Origin: Pseudomonas faucium
Lineage (GTDB): Bacteria > Pseudomonadota > Gammaproteobacteria > Pseudomonadales > Pseudomonadaceae
Direction: 5' to 3'
Assembly: GCF_021602585.1 (NCBI RefSeq)
Contig: NZ_BQIP01000001.1
Span: 186,001-250,000, forward strand
Length of the DNA stretch: 64,000 nucleotides
The notes below the pieces were generated by a model. The model had not been told where the DNA came from. It searched no databases and saw only the letters and a list, made by a program, of their open reading frames with translations. Below, piece by piece: positions 8,646 through 17,639 of the stretch (position 1 is its first letter; each line of letters starts with the position of its first letter). The translations under genes were made by a program, and so were the position numbers.

Positions 8646-9703
8646 CAGTGCGCCCTCGCGTCGAAGTCGATGCGTGGGTCGAGCACGGTGAAGGCCAGGT
8701 CACCGATCAGGCGGAACAGCAGGCCCGCCAGGGTGAAGATGAACAGCGTGCCGAACACCACCGGGTAGTCGCGCGACACCGCCGCCTCGTAGCTCAGGCG
8801 GCCCAGGCCATCGAGCGAGAAGATCACCTCGATCAGCAGCGAGCCGGCGAAGAACACGGTGATCAGCGCCTGCGGCAAGCCGGCCAGCACCAGCAGCATG
8901 GCATTGCGCAGCACATGGCCATACAGCACCCGCCGCTCGCTCAGGCCCTTGGCCCGTGCGGTGACCACGTACTGGCGGGAAATCTCGTCGAGGAAGGCGT
9001 TCTTGGTCAGCAGGGTGAGGGTGGCGAAGCCGCCGATCACCAGCGCCCCGACAGGCAGCACCAGGTGCCAGAAATAGTCGGCGAGCTTGCCCAGCAGGCT
9101 CAGTTGGTCGAAGTCTTCGGACACCAGCCCGCGCACCGGGAACCAGTTCAGCGAGGTGCCGCCGGCGAACAGCACGATCAGCAGCAGGGCGAACAGGAAC
9201 GAGGGCAGGGCATAGCCGACCACGATCAGCGCGCTGCTCCAGGCATCGAAGCGGCTGCCGTGGCGCACGGCCTTGCGGATGCCCAGCGGGATCGACACCA
9301 GATAGGTGATCAGCGTGGCCCAGAAGCCCAGCGACAGGGTCACCGGCAACTTGTCGAGGATCAGGTCGGTGACCTTGGCGCCGCGAAAGAAGCTCTGGCC
9401 GAAATCCAGCCGCGCATACTGGCCGAGCATCAGCCACAGGCGTTCGCTGGCGGTCTTGTCGAAGCCGTATTGGCGCTTGATCTCGTCGATCAGCTTTGGG
9501 TCCAGGCCCCGGGTGGCGCGGGATTCGCCGTGCACCACCTCGGCGCGGGCGCCCGGGGCTGCGCCGCCGAGCCCCTGCAGGCGCGCCACCGCCTGCTCCA
9601 CCGGGCCGCCGGGTGCGGCCTGGACGATGGCGAAGTTGACCAGCAGGATCGCCAGCAAGGTGGGGATGATCAGCAGCAGGCGGCGCAGGATGTAGGCGGT
9701 CAT
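8645..9703 (-). CDS. yejB: ABC transporter permease, YejB-like
   Basis: A 352-residue permease beginning [17 protein letters not shown], the standard N-terminal helix of DppB/OppB/YejB. It has a periplasmic insertion (about residues 35-125) and five further helices. The permease signature loop ([15 protein letters not shown]) is near residue 240. The gene overlaps yejA by four bases at its start and yejE by one base at its end, indicating a tightly coupled operon. The likely role is uptake of oligopeptides together with YejA and YejE. Confidence 0.88.
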   Translation of the reverse strand: MTAYILRRLLLIIPTLLAILLVNFAIVQAAPGGPVEQAVARLQGLGGAAPGARAEVVHGESRATRGLDPKLIDEIKRQYGFDKTASERLWLMLGQYARLDFGQSFFRGAKVTDLILDKLPVTLSLGFWATLITYLVSIPLGIRKAVRHGSRFDAWSSALIVVGYALPSFLFALLLIVLFAGGTSLNWFPVRGLVSEDFDQLSLLGKLADYFWHLVLPVGALVIGGFATLTLLTKNAFLDEISRQYVVTARAKGLSERRVLYGHVLRNAMLLVLAGLPQALITVFFAGSLLIEVIFSLDGLGRLSYEAAVSRDYPVVFGTLFIFTLAGLLFRLIGDLAFTVLDPRIDFDARAH

Positions 9704-11625
9704 GGCTTAGCCTTCTGGCGCTCGGCCATTTGCGCGTTGGTCAGCGCCTCAGGGCTGATTTCCCACCAGCTGTCGAGCCCTTCGTCGTAGGCGGCCTGCA
9801 CCTTGGGCAGGCCGAAGCGGTTCCACCATACGGTCGAGCTGCCGGGCGGGTAGTAGTTGGGCACCCAGTAGTAGTTCCATTGCAGCACCCGGTCCAGGGC
9901 ATGGGCGTGGCGCAGCATGTCGGCCTGGGTGCTGGCCCGCACCAGGCCATCGACCAGGCGGTCCACGGCCGGGTCCTGCAGCACCATCAGGTTGTTCGAG
10001 CCCGGGTCATGGGCGGCGGCGGAGCCGAAGTAGTTGTACATTTCCGCGCCGGGCGACAGGGTCACCGGGTAGCCGGTGACGATCATGTCGTAGTCGCGGG
10101 CCATTACCCGGTTGATGTACTGGGCCGAGTCGACGTTGCGGATGTTCAGGCTGATGCCGATCTGCGCCAGGTTGCGCTTCCACGGCAGCAGCAGGCGCTC
10201 GACGCCGGCCTGGCCATTGAGGAAGGTGAATGCCAGCGGCTGGCCCTGGGCATTGACCAGGCGGTCGCCGTCCGGGTGCCAGCCTGCCTGCTGCAGCAGG
10301 GCCAGGGCCTGCAGCTGTTGCGCGCGGATGATGCCGGAGCCGTCGGTCACCGGGGCGCTGAACACCTGGTCGAACACTTCGTCGGGCACCTGGCCGCGCA
10401 ACGGTTCGAGCAGTTTCAGCTCTTCGCTATCCGGCAGCGCGCGCGCTGCCAGCGGCGTGTTGGAGAACACGCTCTGCTGGCGGATGTACAGGTTGCGCAT
10501 CATCTGCCGGTTGCTCCACTCGAAGTCCCAGAGCATGGCCAGCGCCTGGCGCACCCGGCGGTCCTTGAACTGCGGCTGGTCGAGGTTGAACACGAAGCCC
10601 TGGGCGGTCTGCGGCTTGGCCGGGCCCAGGTGGGCGCGCTGCAGGCGCCCGTCGTCGAGCTGCGCGCCGTTGTAGCCAAGGGTGTAGGCGGTGGCGGAGA
10701 ACTCGCGGTTGTAGTCGTAGCCGCCGCCCTTGAGCACCTGGCGCGCCACTTCGGTGTCGCCGAAGTATTCGATGCGGATGTGCTCGAAGTTGAAACGGCC
10801 GCGGCTGGCCGGCAGGTCCCTGGCCCACCAGGCCGGGTCGCGCTCGAAGGTGATGCTGCGGCCGTTGTCGATGCGCCCGATGCGGTACGGGCCACTGCCC
10901 ACCGGTTTGCTGAAGCCGGCGCCGTTGGCGAAGTCGCGCGCGGCCCAGTCGTGTTCGGGCAGCACCGGCAGGCTTGCCAGGTCCAGGGCCAGGGTGCGGC
11001 CATGGGGTTGGCGCAGGTCGAAGCGTACGTGGCGGCTGTCCTCCACGGCCACCCCGGCGACATCGGCGAACTGGGTGCGGTACTTGAGGCTGCCCTGGGC
11101 CATCAGCTTGTCGAAGGTGAAGCGCACGTCTTCGGCGCGCACCGGCTGGCCATCGGCGAAGGTCGCGCGCGGGTCGATCTCGAAGCGCAGCCAGGCATCT
11201 TGCGGGCCGCGTTCCATGCGCCGGGCGATCAGGCCGTAGACGGTGTAGGGCTCATCGAACGAACGCACGGCCAGCGGCGCGTACAGCCAGCCATCCACCT
11301 CGCTGACGCCGGTGCCTTTGTCGATGAACGGCAGAATATGGTCGAACTGGCCAATCTCGATGGCCGAGCGGCGCAGCAGGCCGCCCTTGGGGGCGTCGGG
11401 GTTGACGTAGTCGAAGTGGCGGAAGTTTTCGCTGTAGCGGGGCGCTTCACCGTAGACGGTGAGGGCGTGGGTGGGGGCGCCGTTGGCGGCGAAGCTTGCG
11501 CACAACAGTGCGATGCACGCCAGCCTGACGGCCCTATCGCCGGCAAGCCGGCTCCCACAGGTCAGGTGCAGGCCTTGAGCACCGCGCGCTTGGTGTGGGA
11601 GCCGGCTTGCCGGCGATGGGGCCAT
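9700..11625 (-). CDS. yejA: periplasmic oligopeptide-binding protein, YejA-like (start uncertain)
   Basis: A large extracellular solute-binding protein of family 5. The mature region begins about residue 55 ([28 protein letters not shown]), the typical YejA opening, preceded by a hydrophobic signal-like stretch [12 protein letters not shown]. The only conventional start in frame is the ATG at 11625, but it has no ribosome site. The first roughly 30 codons of that form are the REP pair at 11531-11623, so the annotated N-terminus is probably not native. The true start may be a non-standard codon near 11523. The body (about 590 residues) is intact. It is the first gene of yejA-yejB-yejE-hbdH. 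Confidence 0.8.
   Translation of the reverse strand: MAPSPASRLPHQARGAQGLHLTCGSRLAGDRAVRLACIALLCASFAANGAPTHALTVYGEAPRYSENFRHFDYVNPDAPKGGLLRRSAIEIGQFDHILPFIDKGTGVSEVDGWLYAPLAVRSFDEPYTVYGLIARRMERGPQDAWLRFEIDPRATFADGQPVRAEDVRFTFDKLMAQGSLKYRTQFADVAGVAVEDSRHVRFDLRQPHGRTLALDLASLPVLPEHDWAARDFANGAGFSKPVGSGPYRIGRIDNGRSITFERDPAWWARDLPASRGRFNFEHIRIEYFGDTEVARQVLKGGGYDYNREFSATAYTLGYNGAQLDDGRLQRAHLGPAKPQTAQGFVFNLDQPQFKDRRVRQALAMLWDFEWSNRQMMRNLYIRQQSVFSNTPLAARALPDSEELKLLEPLRGQVPDEVFDQVFSAPVTDGSGIIRAQQLQALALLQQAGWHPDGDRLVNAQGQPLAFTFLNGQAGVERLLLPWKRNLAQIGISLNIRNVDSAQYINRVMARDYDMIVTGYPVTLSPGAEMYNYFGSAAAHDPGSNNLMVLQDPAVDRLVDGLVRASTQADMLRHAHALDRVLQWNYYWVPNYYPPGSSTVWWNRFGLPKVQAAYDEGLDSWWEISPEALTNAQMAERQKAKP
11531..11623. 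repeat. REP inverted pair (P. putida type)
   Basis: Two near-identical 30-base REP units in inverted orientation (11531-11560 and 11594-11623), each containing the core GCCGGCTTGCCGGC and a TGTGGGAG edge. They sit between the parvulin gene and yejA and run into the 5' reading frame of yejA. Confidence 0.85.
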
Positions 11626-11641
11626 CGGCGCTGTCAGCCGA

Positions 11642-11923
11642 TCAGTCCTGACGGCTGGTCACTTCCAGCAGGTGGTAGCCGAACTGAGTCTTCACCGGGC
11701 CTTGCACGGTGTTGATCGGCGCGCTGAAGACCACGGTGTCGAACTCCTTGACCATCTGGCCCGGGCCGAACGCGCCCAGGTCACCGCCTTGGCGGCTGGA
11801 CGGGCAGGTGGAGTTGGCCTTGGCGATTTCGGCGAAGTCGGCACCGGCTTCGATCTGGGCCTTGAGTTCGTTGCACTTGTCTTCAGAGCTGACGAGGATG
11901 TGGCGGGCAGTGGCGCGTGCCAT
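11642..11923 (-). CDS. parvulin-type peptidyl-prolyl isomerase (second PpiC)
   Basis: A 93-residue parvulin domain with HILVSSE at the start, the STCPSSRQGGDLG loop and the C-terminal GYHLLEV motif. It has no signal peptide, so it is probably cytoplasmic. It is paralogous to the protein at 5944-6219; the two share the same domain layout but differ along most of their length. An AAGGAG site lies just before the ATG. It lies upstream of yejA on the same strand, separated by the REP pair. Confidence 0.9.
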   Translation of the reverse strand: MARATARHILVSSEDKCNELKAQIEAGADFAEIAKANSTCPSSRQGGDLGAFGPGQMVKEFDTVVFSAPINTVQGPVKTQFGYHLLEVTSRQD

Positions 11924-11943
11924 GGGGTACTACTCCTTGGGTG

Positions 11944-11991
11944 AAAAGGCCAAGCCTAGCGCACTTGCTCGGGAAATGTCTCGCTAGGCTT
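11944..11991 (-). terminator. terminator-like hairpin after the class I DAHP synthase gene
   Basis: Perfect ten-base arms at 11952-11961 and 11982-11991 flank a 20-base loop. On the minus strand they are followed by GGCCTTTT. It lies just beyond the stop codon of the DAHP synthase gene and before the parvulin gene. The T-run is short. Confidence 0.5.
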
Positions 11992-12003
11992 GCCGCGTAT
12001 TTC

Positions 12004-13065
12004 CTACAGGCGGGCGGCTGCATCGCGCAGCATGGCTTCGGTCGCCGTCCAGCCCAGGCAACCGTCGGTGATCGACACGCCGTACTTCAGCGGGCCCTTG
12101 CCCAGTGCCTGGCAGCCATCGAACAGGTGGCCTTCGAGCATCACCCCGACAATCGAGCGGTCGCCGGCCAGGCGCTGGGCCAGCACGTCCTCGAACACCG
12201 CCGGTTGGCGCGCCGGGTCCTTGCCGCTGTTGGCGTGGCTGCAGTCGACCATGATCCGCGCCTGCAAACCGGCCTTGGCCAGCCCTTGGCGGGCCTGGGC
12301 AAGGCTGTTGGCATCGTAGTTCGGGCCTTTGTGGCCGCCGCGCAGCACCAGATGGGTGTCCGGGTTGCCCAGGGTTTCGATGATGGCCGGGTAGCCCTGG
12401 GCATCCATGCCGAAGTGGCGGTGCGGTGCGGCGGCGCTGCGCATGGCGTCGCAGGCGATGGCCACGCCGCCGTCGGTGCCGTTCTTGAAACCGACCGGCA
12501 ACTGCAGGCCGCTGACCATTTCCCGGTGGATCTGCGATTCGGTGGTGCGCGCGCCAATCGCGGCCCAGCCCAGCAGGTCATCGAAGTAGCCGGCAGCCAT
12601 CGGCTGCAGCAGCTCGGTGGCAATCGGCAGGCCGCGCTCGAGCATGTTCAGCATCAAGCCGCGGGACAGGGCGATGCCGGCATGCATGTCGTCGCTGCCA
12701 TCGAGGTGCGGGTCGTAGGCCAGGCCTTTCCAGCCCACCGTGGTACGCGGTTTTTCCACGTAGGCGCGCATCACCAGCAGCAGCTTGTCGCCGACTTCGC
12801 GGCTCAAGGCGGCCAGGCGGTCGGCGTATTCCAGGGCCGAGCGGGGGTCGTGGATCGAGCACGGGCCGACGATCACCAACAGGCGCGGGTCGCGGCCTTC
12901 GAGGATGGCGCGGATGGCCTGGCGCTGGCTGTGGACTTGCTGGGCGAGTTCGCCGGAAAGCGGCATCTGCTGCTTGAGCAGGTGCGGGCTGGGCAGGCGC
13001 TGGCTGACGGTGGTGTTGGCAGCCTGCGGTTGGGTCAGGGGCAGAGCGAGGTTCGAAGCGTGCAT
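12004..13065 (-). CDS. class I 3-deoxy-7-phosphoheptulonate (DAHP) synthase, AroF/G/H type
   Basis: A 353-residue enzyme joining phosphoenolpyruvate and erythrose 4-phosphate at the entry of the shikimate pathway. Family landmarks are VGPCSIHD near residue 65, RAYVEKPRTTVGWKGL near residue 92, GFKNGTDGG near residue 190, LRGG-KGPNYD near residue 235, and VDCSHANSGKD near residue 268. The start MHASN follows AGGGAA at nine bases; a longer frame upstream is part of the leader region. Two aromatic-rich small reading frames and a strong terminator precede it, suggesting attenuation by aromatic amino acids. Which aromatic amino acid inhibits the enzyme is not determinable here. A class II enzyme for the same reaction lies at 37482-38861. 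Confidence 0.9.
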   Translation of the reverse strand: MHASNLALPLTQPQAANTTVSQRLPSPHLLKQQMPLSGELAQQVHSQRQAIRAILEGRDPRLLVIVGPCSIHDPRSALEYADRLAALSREVGDKLLLVMRAYVEKPRTTVGWKGLAYDPHLDGSDDMHAGIALSRGLMLNMLERGLPIATELLQPMAAGYFDDLLGWAAIGARTTESQIHREMVSGLQLPVGFKNGTDGGVAIACDAMRSAAAPHRHFGMDAQGYPAIIETLGNPDTHLVLRGGHKGPNYDANSLAQARQGLAKAGLQARIMVDCSHANSGKDPARQPAVFEDVLAQRLAGDRSIVGVMLEGHLFDGCQALGKGPLKYGVSITDGCLGWTATEAMLRDAAARL

Positions 13066-13114
13066 GGCGTAGGTTCCCTGGGCGGACGGCGGGTTCTGGC
13101 CCGCGTGGTCGGCC

Positions 13115-13261
13115 CTATCGAGGTGTTCGACTAGTCGTTGATTGATTGTCTGCAGCATTGCCACCGGAGATGGACCGATCGGAGGCGGCAGGCTGGCCCG
13201 AACGGGATTGGCTAAATCGCCAGGCGTAGGTGCTTGCGTAGTAATAAGTGGCGTAGTTCAT
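13115..13261 (-). CDS. tyrosine-rich putative leader peptide upstream of DAHP synthase
   Basis: A 48-codon reading frame preceded by a good GAGGACAG ribosome site. Its first 16 residues contain five Tyr, one Trp and one Phe (MNYATYYYASTYAWRF). The remainder is low-complexity polar. It ends 50 bases before the DAHP synthase start on the same strand. Stalling on aromatic codons is the obvious hypothesis, but no terminator with a T-run follows this particular frame, so any control would have to be translational or act through another structure. Confidence 0.5.
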   Translation of the reverse strand: MNYATYYYASTYAWRFSQSRSGQPAASDRSISGGNAADNQSTTSRTPR

Positions 13262-13300
13262 GAATCTGTCCTCAAGATGAATCGGTAATTTTTCAAAGGC

Positions 13301-13341
13301 CTGAAAAGCAAAACCCCCGGTCGGGGAGCCGACCGGGGGTT
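13301..13341 (-). terminator. strong intrinsic terminator/attenuator in the DAHP synthase leader
   Basis: A perfect 13-base stem (arms 13312-13324 and 13329-13341) with a four-base loop. On the minus strand it is followed by TTTTGCTTTT. It lies between two small aromatic-rich reading frames and 235 bases upstream of the DAHP synthase start. It could act as a regulated attenuator for the downstream gene. Confidence 0.75.
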
Positions 13342-13397
13342 GAGTATTCTCATGTTCGGCGGCCCCTCGAAGGTGGGCGCCGTGTGGGTATCGGCGC

Positions 13398-13517
13398 CTA
13401 GTGGCTAAACCAATACCCAAAATAGAAGCCGGCAGCAGCCTTGCAGCCAGCAACGGCCAGCACAGGGCGCAGGCTGCGGCCGGTGTGGTTGGCGTGGTTG
13501 CGGGTGTGTTTCGGCAT
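13398..13517 (-). CDS. 39-residue putative leader peptide ending in aromatic residues
   Basis: A short reading frame (MPKHTRNHANHTG...) with a GGAGAG ribosome site six bases before the ATG. The last ten residues, GFYFGYWFSH, contain two Tyr, one Trp and three Phe directly before the stop, and the strong terminator follows 57 bases later. This is the classical layout of an amino-acid attenuator. Alternatively it may be an unrelated small membrane peptide, since its C-terminal half is hydrophobic. Confidence 0.5.
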   Translation of the reverse strand: MPKHTRNHANHTGRSLRPVLAVAGCKAAAGFYFGYWFSH

Positions 13518-13610
13518 GTTGCTCTCCAGTGAATGAGCCCGAGCTTACTGCAGGTAGTGCGCCGCGTTCAATGGAAAATTGCTATGGCGCCGATCATTTG
13601 TGCCTTGGCC

Positions 13611-13646
13611 TGCAGAAAACGGATAGCACTGTGCAGCCATTGGATA
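13611..13646 (+). promoter_or_regulatory. two direct BenR/XylS-type operators upstream of benA
   Basis: The consensus for XylS and BenR binding, TGCA-N6-GGNTA, occurs twice in the same orientation: 13611-13625 (TGCAGAAAACGGATA) and 13632-13646 (TGCAGCCATTGGATA). The two are spaced 21 bases start to start, as in the Pm and benA promoters. They end 63 bases before the benA start. This predicts benzoate-responsive activation by an AraC-type BenR. Confidence 0.8.
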
Positions 13647-13709
13647 TTGCCGCCCGGCCCTGCGCCCTAACCTGAGCCGGTCTGAACAATAACAATGGAG
13701 ACCCTGGCC

Positions 13710-15068
13710 ATGTCCCTGGGATTCGACTACCTCAATGCCATGCTCGAGGACGACCGTGAACAGGGCATCTACCGCTGCAAGCGCGAGATGTTCACCGACC
13801 CACGCCTGTTCGACCTGGAGATGAAGCACATCTTCGAGGGCAACTGGATCTACCTGGCCCACGAAAGCCAGATCCCCGAGAAAAACGACTTCCTCACCCT
13901 GACCATGGGGCGCCAGCCGATCTTCATCGCGCGCAACAAGGACGGTGAGCTCAATGCCTTCCTCAATGCCTGCAGCCACCGCGGCGCCATGCTTTGCCGG
14001 CACAAGCGCGGCAACCGTGCCAGCTACACCTGCCCATTCCATGGCTGGACCTTCAACAACAGCGGCAAGCTGCTCAAGGTCAAGGATCCAAGCAACGCCG
14101 GCTACCCCGAAAGCTTCAACTGCGACGGCTCCCACGACCTGACCAAGGTGGCCCGTTTCGAGTCGTACCGGGGCTTTCTGTTCGGCAGCCTGAACGCCGA
14201 CGTCAAACCCCTGGTCGAACACCTGGGCGAGTCGGCGAAGATCATCGACATGATCGTCGACCAGTCCCCTGAAGGCCTGGAGGTGCTGCGCGGCGCCAGT
14301 TCGTACATCTACGAAGGCAACTGGAAGCTCACCGCCGAGAACGGTGCCGACGGCTACCACGTCAGCTCCGTGCACTGGAACTACGCCGCCACCCAGAACC
14401 AGCGCAAGCAGCGCGAGGCGGGCGATGAGATCAAGACCATGAGCGCCGGCGCCTGGGCCAAGCAGGGCGGTGGCTTCTACTCCTTCGACCACGGCCACCT
14501 GCTGCTCTGGACCCGCTGGGCCAACCCCGAGGACCGCCCCGCCTACGAGCGCCGCGAGCAGCTCGCCGCCAATTTCGGCCAGGCCCGCGCCGACTGGATG
14601 ATCGAGAACTCGCGCAACCTGTGCCTGTACCCCAACGTCTACCTGATGGACCAGTTCAGCTCGCAGATCCGCATCGCCCGGCCGATTTCGGTGAACAAGA
14701 CCGAAATCACCATCTACTGTATCGCCCCCAGGGGCGAGAGCGCCGATGCCCGCGCCAAGCGCATCCGCCAGTACGAAGACTTCTTCAATGTCAGCGGCAT
14801 GGCCACCCCGGACGACCTGGAGGAGTTCCGCTCCTGCCAGACCGGCTATGGCGGCGGTACCGGCTGGAATGACATGTCACGCGGTGCCCTGCACTGGGTG
14901 GAGGGCGCCGATCAAGCCGCGCAGGAGATCGAACTCAAGCCGCTGCTCTCGGGCGTGCGCACCGAGGACGAGGGCTTGTTCGTGCTGCAGCACAAGTACT
15001 GGCAGGACACCATGATCCAGGCGCTCAAGGACGAGCAGCGGCTGATCCCCGTGGAGGCCGTGCAATGA
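13710..15068 (+). CDS. benA: benzoate 1,2-dioxygenase, large (alpha) subunit
   Basis: A 452-residue terminal oxygenase subunit. The Rieske centre CSHRGAMLC...CPFHGW lies near residues 90-115. The mononuclear iron ligands are in the D-x2-H-x4-H segment [11 protein letters not shown] near residue 217. With BenB it forms the oxygenase that converts benzoate to cis-1,2-dihydroxycyclohexadiene carboxylate, receiving electrons from BenC. The start MSLGFDYLN is chosen because GGAGA lies at the right distance and this is the usual BenA N-terminus; an upstream ATG at 13695 lacks that. Its stop overlaps the benB start (ATGA). Confidence 0.95.
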   Translation: MSLGFDYLNAMLEDDREQGIYRCKREMFTDPRLFDLEMKHIFEGNWIYLAHESQIPEKNDFLTLTMGRQPIFIARNKDGELNAFLNACSHRGAMLCRHKRGNRASYTCPFHGWTFNNSGKLLKVKDPSNAGYPESFNCDGSHDLTKVARFESYRGFLFGSLNADVKPLVEHLGESAKIIDMIVDQSPEGLEVLRGASSYIYEGNWKLTAENGADGYHVSSVHWNYAATQNQRKQREAGDEIKTMSAGAWAKQGGGFYSFDHGHLLLWTRWANPEDRPAYERREQLAANFGQARADWMIENSRNLCLYPNVYLMDQFSSQIRIARPISVNKTEITIYCIAPRGESADARAKRIRQYEDFFNVSGMATPDDLEEFRSCQTGYGGGTGWNDMSRGALHWVEGADQAAQEIELKPLLSGVRTEDEGLFVLQHKYWQDTMIQALKDEQRLIPVEAVQ

Positions 15069-15550
15069 GCCTGCATGACACCGTGCGCGACTTCCTCTAC
15101 CGCGAAGCGCGCTACCTGGACGACGCCCAGTGGGATCAGTGGCTGGAGCTGTACGCCAGCGACGCGACGTTCTGGATGCCGGCGTGGGACGACGACGACC
15201 GCCTCACCCAGGACCCGCAAAGCGAGATCTCGCTGATCTGGTACGGCAACCGCGGCGGCCTCGAGGACCGCGTGTTCCGCATCAAGACCGAGCGCTCCAG
15301 CGCCACCGTGCCGGACACCCGCACCTCGCACAACATCAGCAACATCGAGATCGTCGAGCAGGGCGAGGGCCGCTGCCAGGTGCGCTTCAACTGGCACACC
15401 CTGAGCTTTCGCTACAAGACCACCGACAGCTACTTCGGCACCAGCTACTACAGCCTCGACCTGCGCGGCGAGCAGCCGCTGATCCTGGCCAAGAAGGTGG
15501 TGCTGAAAAACGACTACGTGCGCCAGGTCATCGACATCTACCACATCTGA
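15065..15550 (+). CDS. benB: benzoate 1,2-dioxygenase, small (beta) subunit
   Basis: A 161-residue structural subunit of the ring-hydroxylating oxygenase, of the usual length, with the conserved [11 protein letters not shown] opening and central WMPAWDDDD segment. It shares the NTF2-like fold of beta subunits and assembles with BenA as alpha3beta3. The start overlaps the benA stop codon by four bases, consistent with coupled translation. Confidence 0.95.
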   Translation: MSLHDTVRDFLYREARYLDDAQWDQWLELYASDATFWMPAWDDDDRLTQDPQSEISLIWYGNRGGLEDRVFRIKTERSSATVPDTRTSHNISNIEIVEQGEGRCQVRFNWHTLSFRYKTTDSYFGTSYYSLDLRGEQPLILAKKVVLKNDYVRQVIDIYHI

Positions 15551-15621
15551 ATCCGAGGTGACGCGAGCCGCTCGGTGTGCCCCAAGGTGCGCCGCGGCCA
15601 GCTTCGCCCGCGAGGTGCAAC

Positions 15622-16632
15622 ATGAGCTTCCAGATCGCGCTTAATTTCGAAGACGGGGTCACCCGCTTCATCGAGGCCAGCGGCCATGAAACCGTGGCCG
15701 ACGCCGCCTACCGCCAAGGCATCAACATCCCCCTGGACTGCCGCGACGGCGCCTGCGGCACCTGCAAGTGCAAGGCCGAATCCGGGCGCTATGCGCTGGG
15801 CGACAACTTCATCGAAGACGCCCTGAGCGAGGAGGAAATCGCCGGCGGCTACGTGCTGACCTGCCAGATGCGCGCCGAAAGCGACTGCGTGCTGCGCATT
15901 CCGGCGTCCTCGCAGCTGTGCAAGGCCGAACAGGCCAGCTTCGAGGCGGCCATCAGCGACGTGCGCCAACTGTCGGCCAGCACCATTGCCCTGTCGATCA
16001 AGGGCGAGGCCCTGAGCCGGCTGGCGTTCCTGCCGGGGCAGTACGTCAACCTCAAGGTGCCGGGCAGCGAGCAGAGCCGGGCCTATTCCTTCAGTTCGCT
16101 GCAGAAGGACGGCGAGGTCAGCTTCCTCATCCGCAACGTGCCTGGCGGGCTGATGAGCCGCTTTCTCACCAGCCTGGCCAAGGCCGGCGACAGCATGAGC
16201 CTGGCCGGGCCCCTGGGCAGCTTCTACCTGCGCCCGATCCAGCGCCCGCTGTTGCTGCTGGCCGGCGGCACGGGCCTGGCGCCGTTCACGGCGATGCTCG
16301 AGAAGATTGCCGAGCACGGCAGCGAGCATCCGCTGCACCTGATCTACGGGGTCACCAACGACTTCGACCTGGTCGAACTGGACCGCCTGCAGGCCCTGGC
16401 CGCGCGCATTCCCAACTTCACCTACAGCGCCTGCGTGGCCAACCCTGAAAGCGAGTACCCGCGCAAGGGTTACGTGACCCAGCACATCGAGCCGCGCCAC
16501 CTCAATGGCGGCGATGTCGACGTGTACCTGTGCGGGCCACCGCCGATGGTCGAGGCGGTCAGCCAGTACATCCGCGAGCAGGGCATTACGCCGGCCAACT
16601 TCTACTACGAAAAGTTCGCCGCAGCGGCTTGA
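15622..16632 (+). CDS. benC: benzoate dioxygenase electron-transfer reductase
   Basis: A 336-residue NADH:acceptor reductase. The N-terminal plant-type [2Fe-2S] ferredoxin domain has the motif CRDGACGTC-x-C near residues 40-50, with a fourth Cys near residue 83 (LTCQM). An FAD domain follows (RAYSFSS near residue 155) and then an NAD-binding domain (LAGGTGLAPF near residue 215; YLCGPPPMVE near residue 309). It passes electrons from NADH to BenAB. It starts 71 bases after benB, with a GAGG site before the ATG. Confidence 0.95.
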   Translation: MSFQIALNFEDGVTRFIEASGHETVADAAYRQGINIPLDCRDGACGTCKCKAESGRYALGDNFIEDALSEEEIAGGYVLTCQMRAESDCVLRIPASSQLCKAEQASFEAAISDVRQLSASTIALSIKGEALSRLAFLPGQYVNLKVPGSEQSRAYSFSSLQKDGEVSFLIRNVPGGLMSRFLTSLAKAGDSMSLAGPLGSFYLRPIQRPLLLLAGGTGLAPFTAMLEKIAEHGSEHPLHLIYGVTNDFDLVELDRLQALAARIPNFTYSACVANPESEYPRKGYVTQHIEPRHLNGGDVDVYLCGPPPMVEAVSQYIREQGITPANFYYEKFAAAA

Positions 16633-16713
16633 GGTTATTTGGGGCATTCGCATCGTGCGGGTGAGGGTGGCCTTTTTTTGTCTGGGCAAGGGTTGGGGCC
16701 GCGCTGCGGCCCT

Positions 16714-16778
16714 TTCGCGACACAAGGCCGCTCCTACAGGAATGCGCGGTGTTTGTAGGAGCGGCCTTGTGTCGCGAA
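16714..16778. repeat. REP-like inverted repeat between benC and benD
   Basis: Two perfect 25-base arms (16714-16738 and 16754-16778, core GGCCGCTCCTACA) form a long hairpin. It lies within the 193-base benC-benD spacer, together with two smaller GC hairpins at about 16696-16712 and 16779-16796. It resembles a second REP family of Pseudomonas and has no T-run. Confidence 0.75.
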
Positions 16779-16825
16779 GGAGGGCGCAGCCCTCCCGGCA
16801 ATTTCGGATCAAGCAGGAGATGGAA

Positions 16826-17587
16826 ATGAACAACAGATTCCAAGGCAAGGTCGCCCTGGTCACCGGCGCCGCCCAGGGCATCGGCCGTGGCGTGTGCTGG
16901 CGGCTCAAGGCCGAAGGCGCGCAAGTGGTCGCCGTGGACCGTTCCGAACTGGTCCACGAACTGGCCGGGGAGGGCATGCTGACCCTCACCGCCGACCTCG
17001 AACAACACAGCGACTGCGCCCAGGTCATGGCCACCGCGGTACACACCTTCGGCCGCCTCGACATCCTGGTCAACAACGTCGGCGGCACCATTTGGGCCAA
17101 GCCGTTCGAGCACTACGAAGTCGAGCAGATCGAAGCCGAAGTGCGTCGCTCGCTGTTCCCCACCCTGTGGTGCTGCCACGCGGCGCTGCCCTACATGCTC
17201 GAGCGCGGCAGTGGCGCCATCGTCAACGTCTCGTCCATCGCCACCCGCAGCGTCAACCGCGTGCCCTACGGCGCGGCCAAGGGTGGCGTCAACGCGCTCA
17301 CCGCCTGCCTTGCCTTCGAAACCGCCGGGCGCGGCATCCGCGTCAACGCCACCGCCCCCGGCGGCACCGAGGCGCCGCCGCGGCGGGTGCCGCGCAACGC
17401 CGCCGAGCAGAGCGAACAGGACAAGGCCTGGTACCAGCAGATCGTCGACCAGACCCTGGCCAGCAGCCTGATGCACCGCTACGGCAGCATCGACGAACAG
17501 GTCGGTGCAATCCTCTTCCTGGCCTCCGACGACGCCTCCTACATCACCGGCGTAACCCTGCCGGTAGGGGGCGGCGACCTCGGCTGA
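16826..17587 (+). CDS. benD: cis-1,2-dihydroxycyclohexa-3,5-diene-1-carboxylate dehydrogenase
   Basis: A 253-residue short-chain dehydrogenase. The motifs are TGAAQGIG near residue 13, NNVGG near residue 84, and Ser...Tyr-x-x-x-Lys (SSIATRSVNRVPYGAAK) near residues 132-150. It oxidises and decarboxylates the BenABC product to catechol, reducing NAD. The start MNNRF lies six bases after AGGAG; an ATG two codons earlier overlaps that site. It follows the REP-like hairpin in the operon. Confidence 0.93.
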   Translation: MNNRFQGKVALVTGAAQGIGRGVCWRLKAEGAQVVAVDRSELVHELAGEGMLTLTADLEQHSDCAQVMATAVHTFGRLDILVNNVGGTIWAKPFEHYEVEQIEAEVRRSLFPTLWCCHAALPYMLERGSGAIVNVSSIATRSVNRVPYGAAKGGVNALTACLAFETAGRGIRVNATAPGGTEAPPRRVPRNAAEQSEQDKAWYQQIVDQTLASSLMHRYGSIDEQVGAILFLASDDASYITGVTLPVGGGDLG

Positions 17588-17639
17588 ACGCCCCCAGGCA
17601 CGCTTTTACTCCACAAAAACAACAACAGAGACCGATGCC

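Noticed and set aside
9730-11715. 661-codon plus-strand frame opposite yejA
   Set aside because: Its codons are the complement of the third-position-biased yejA gene, and it shows no recognisable motif.
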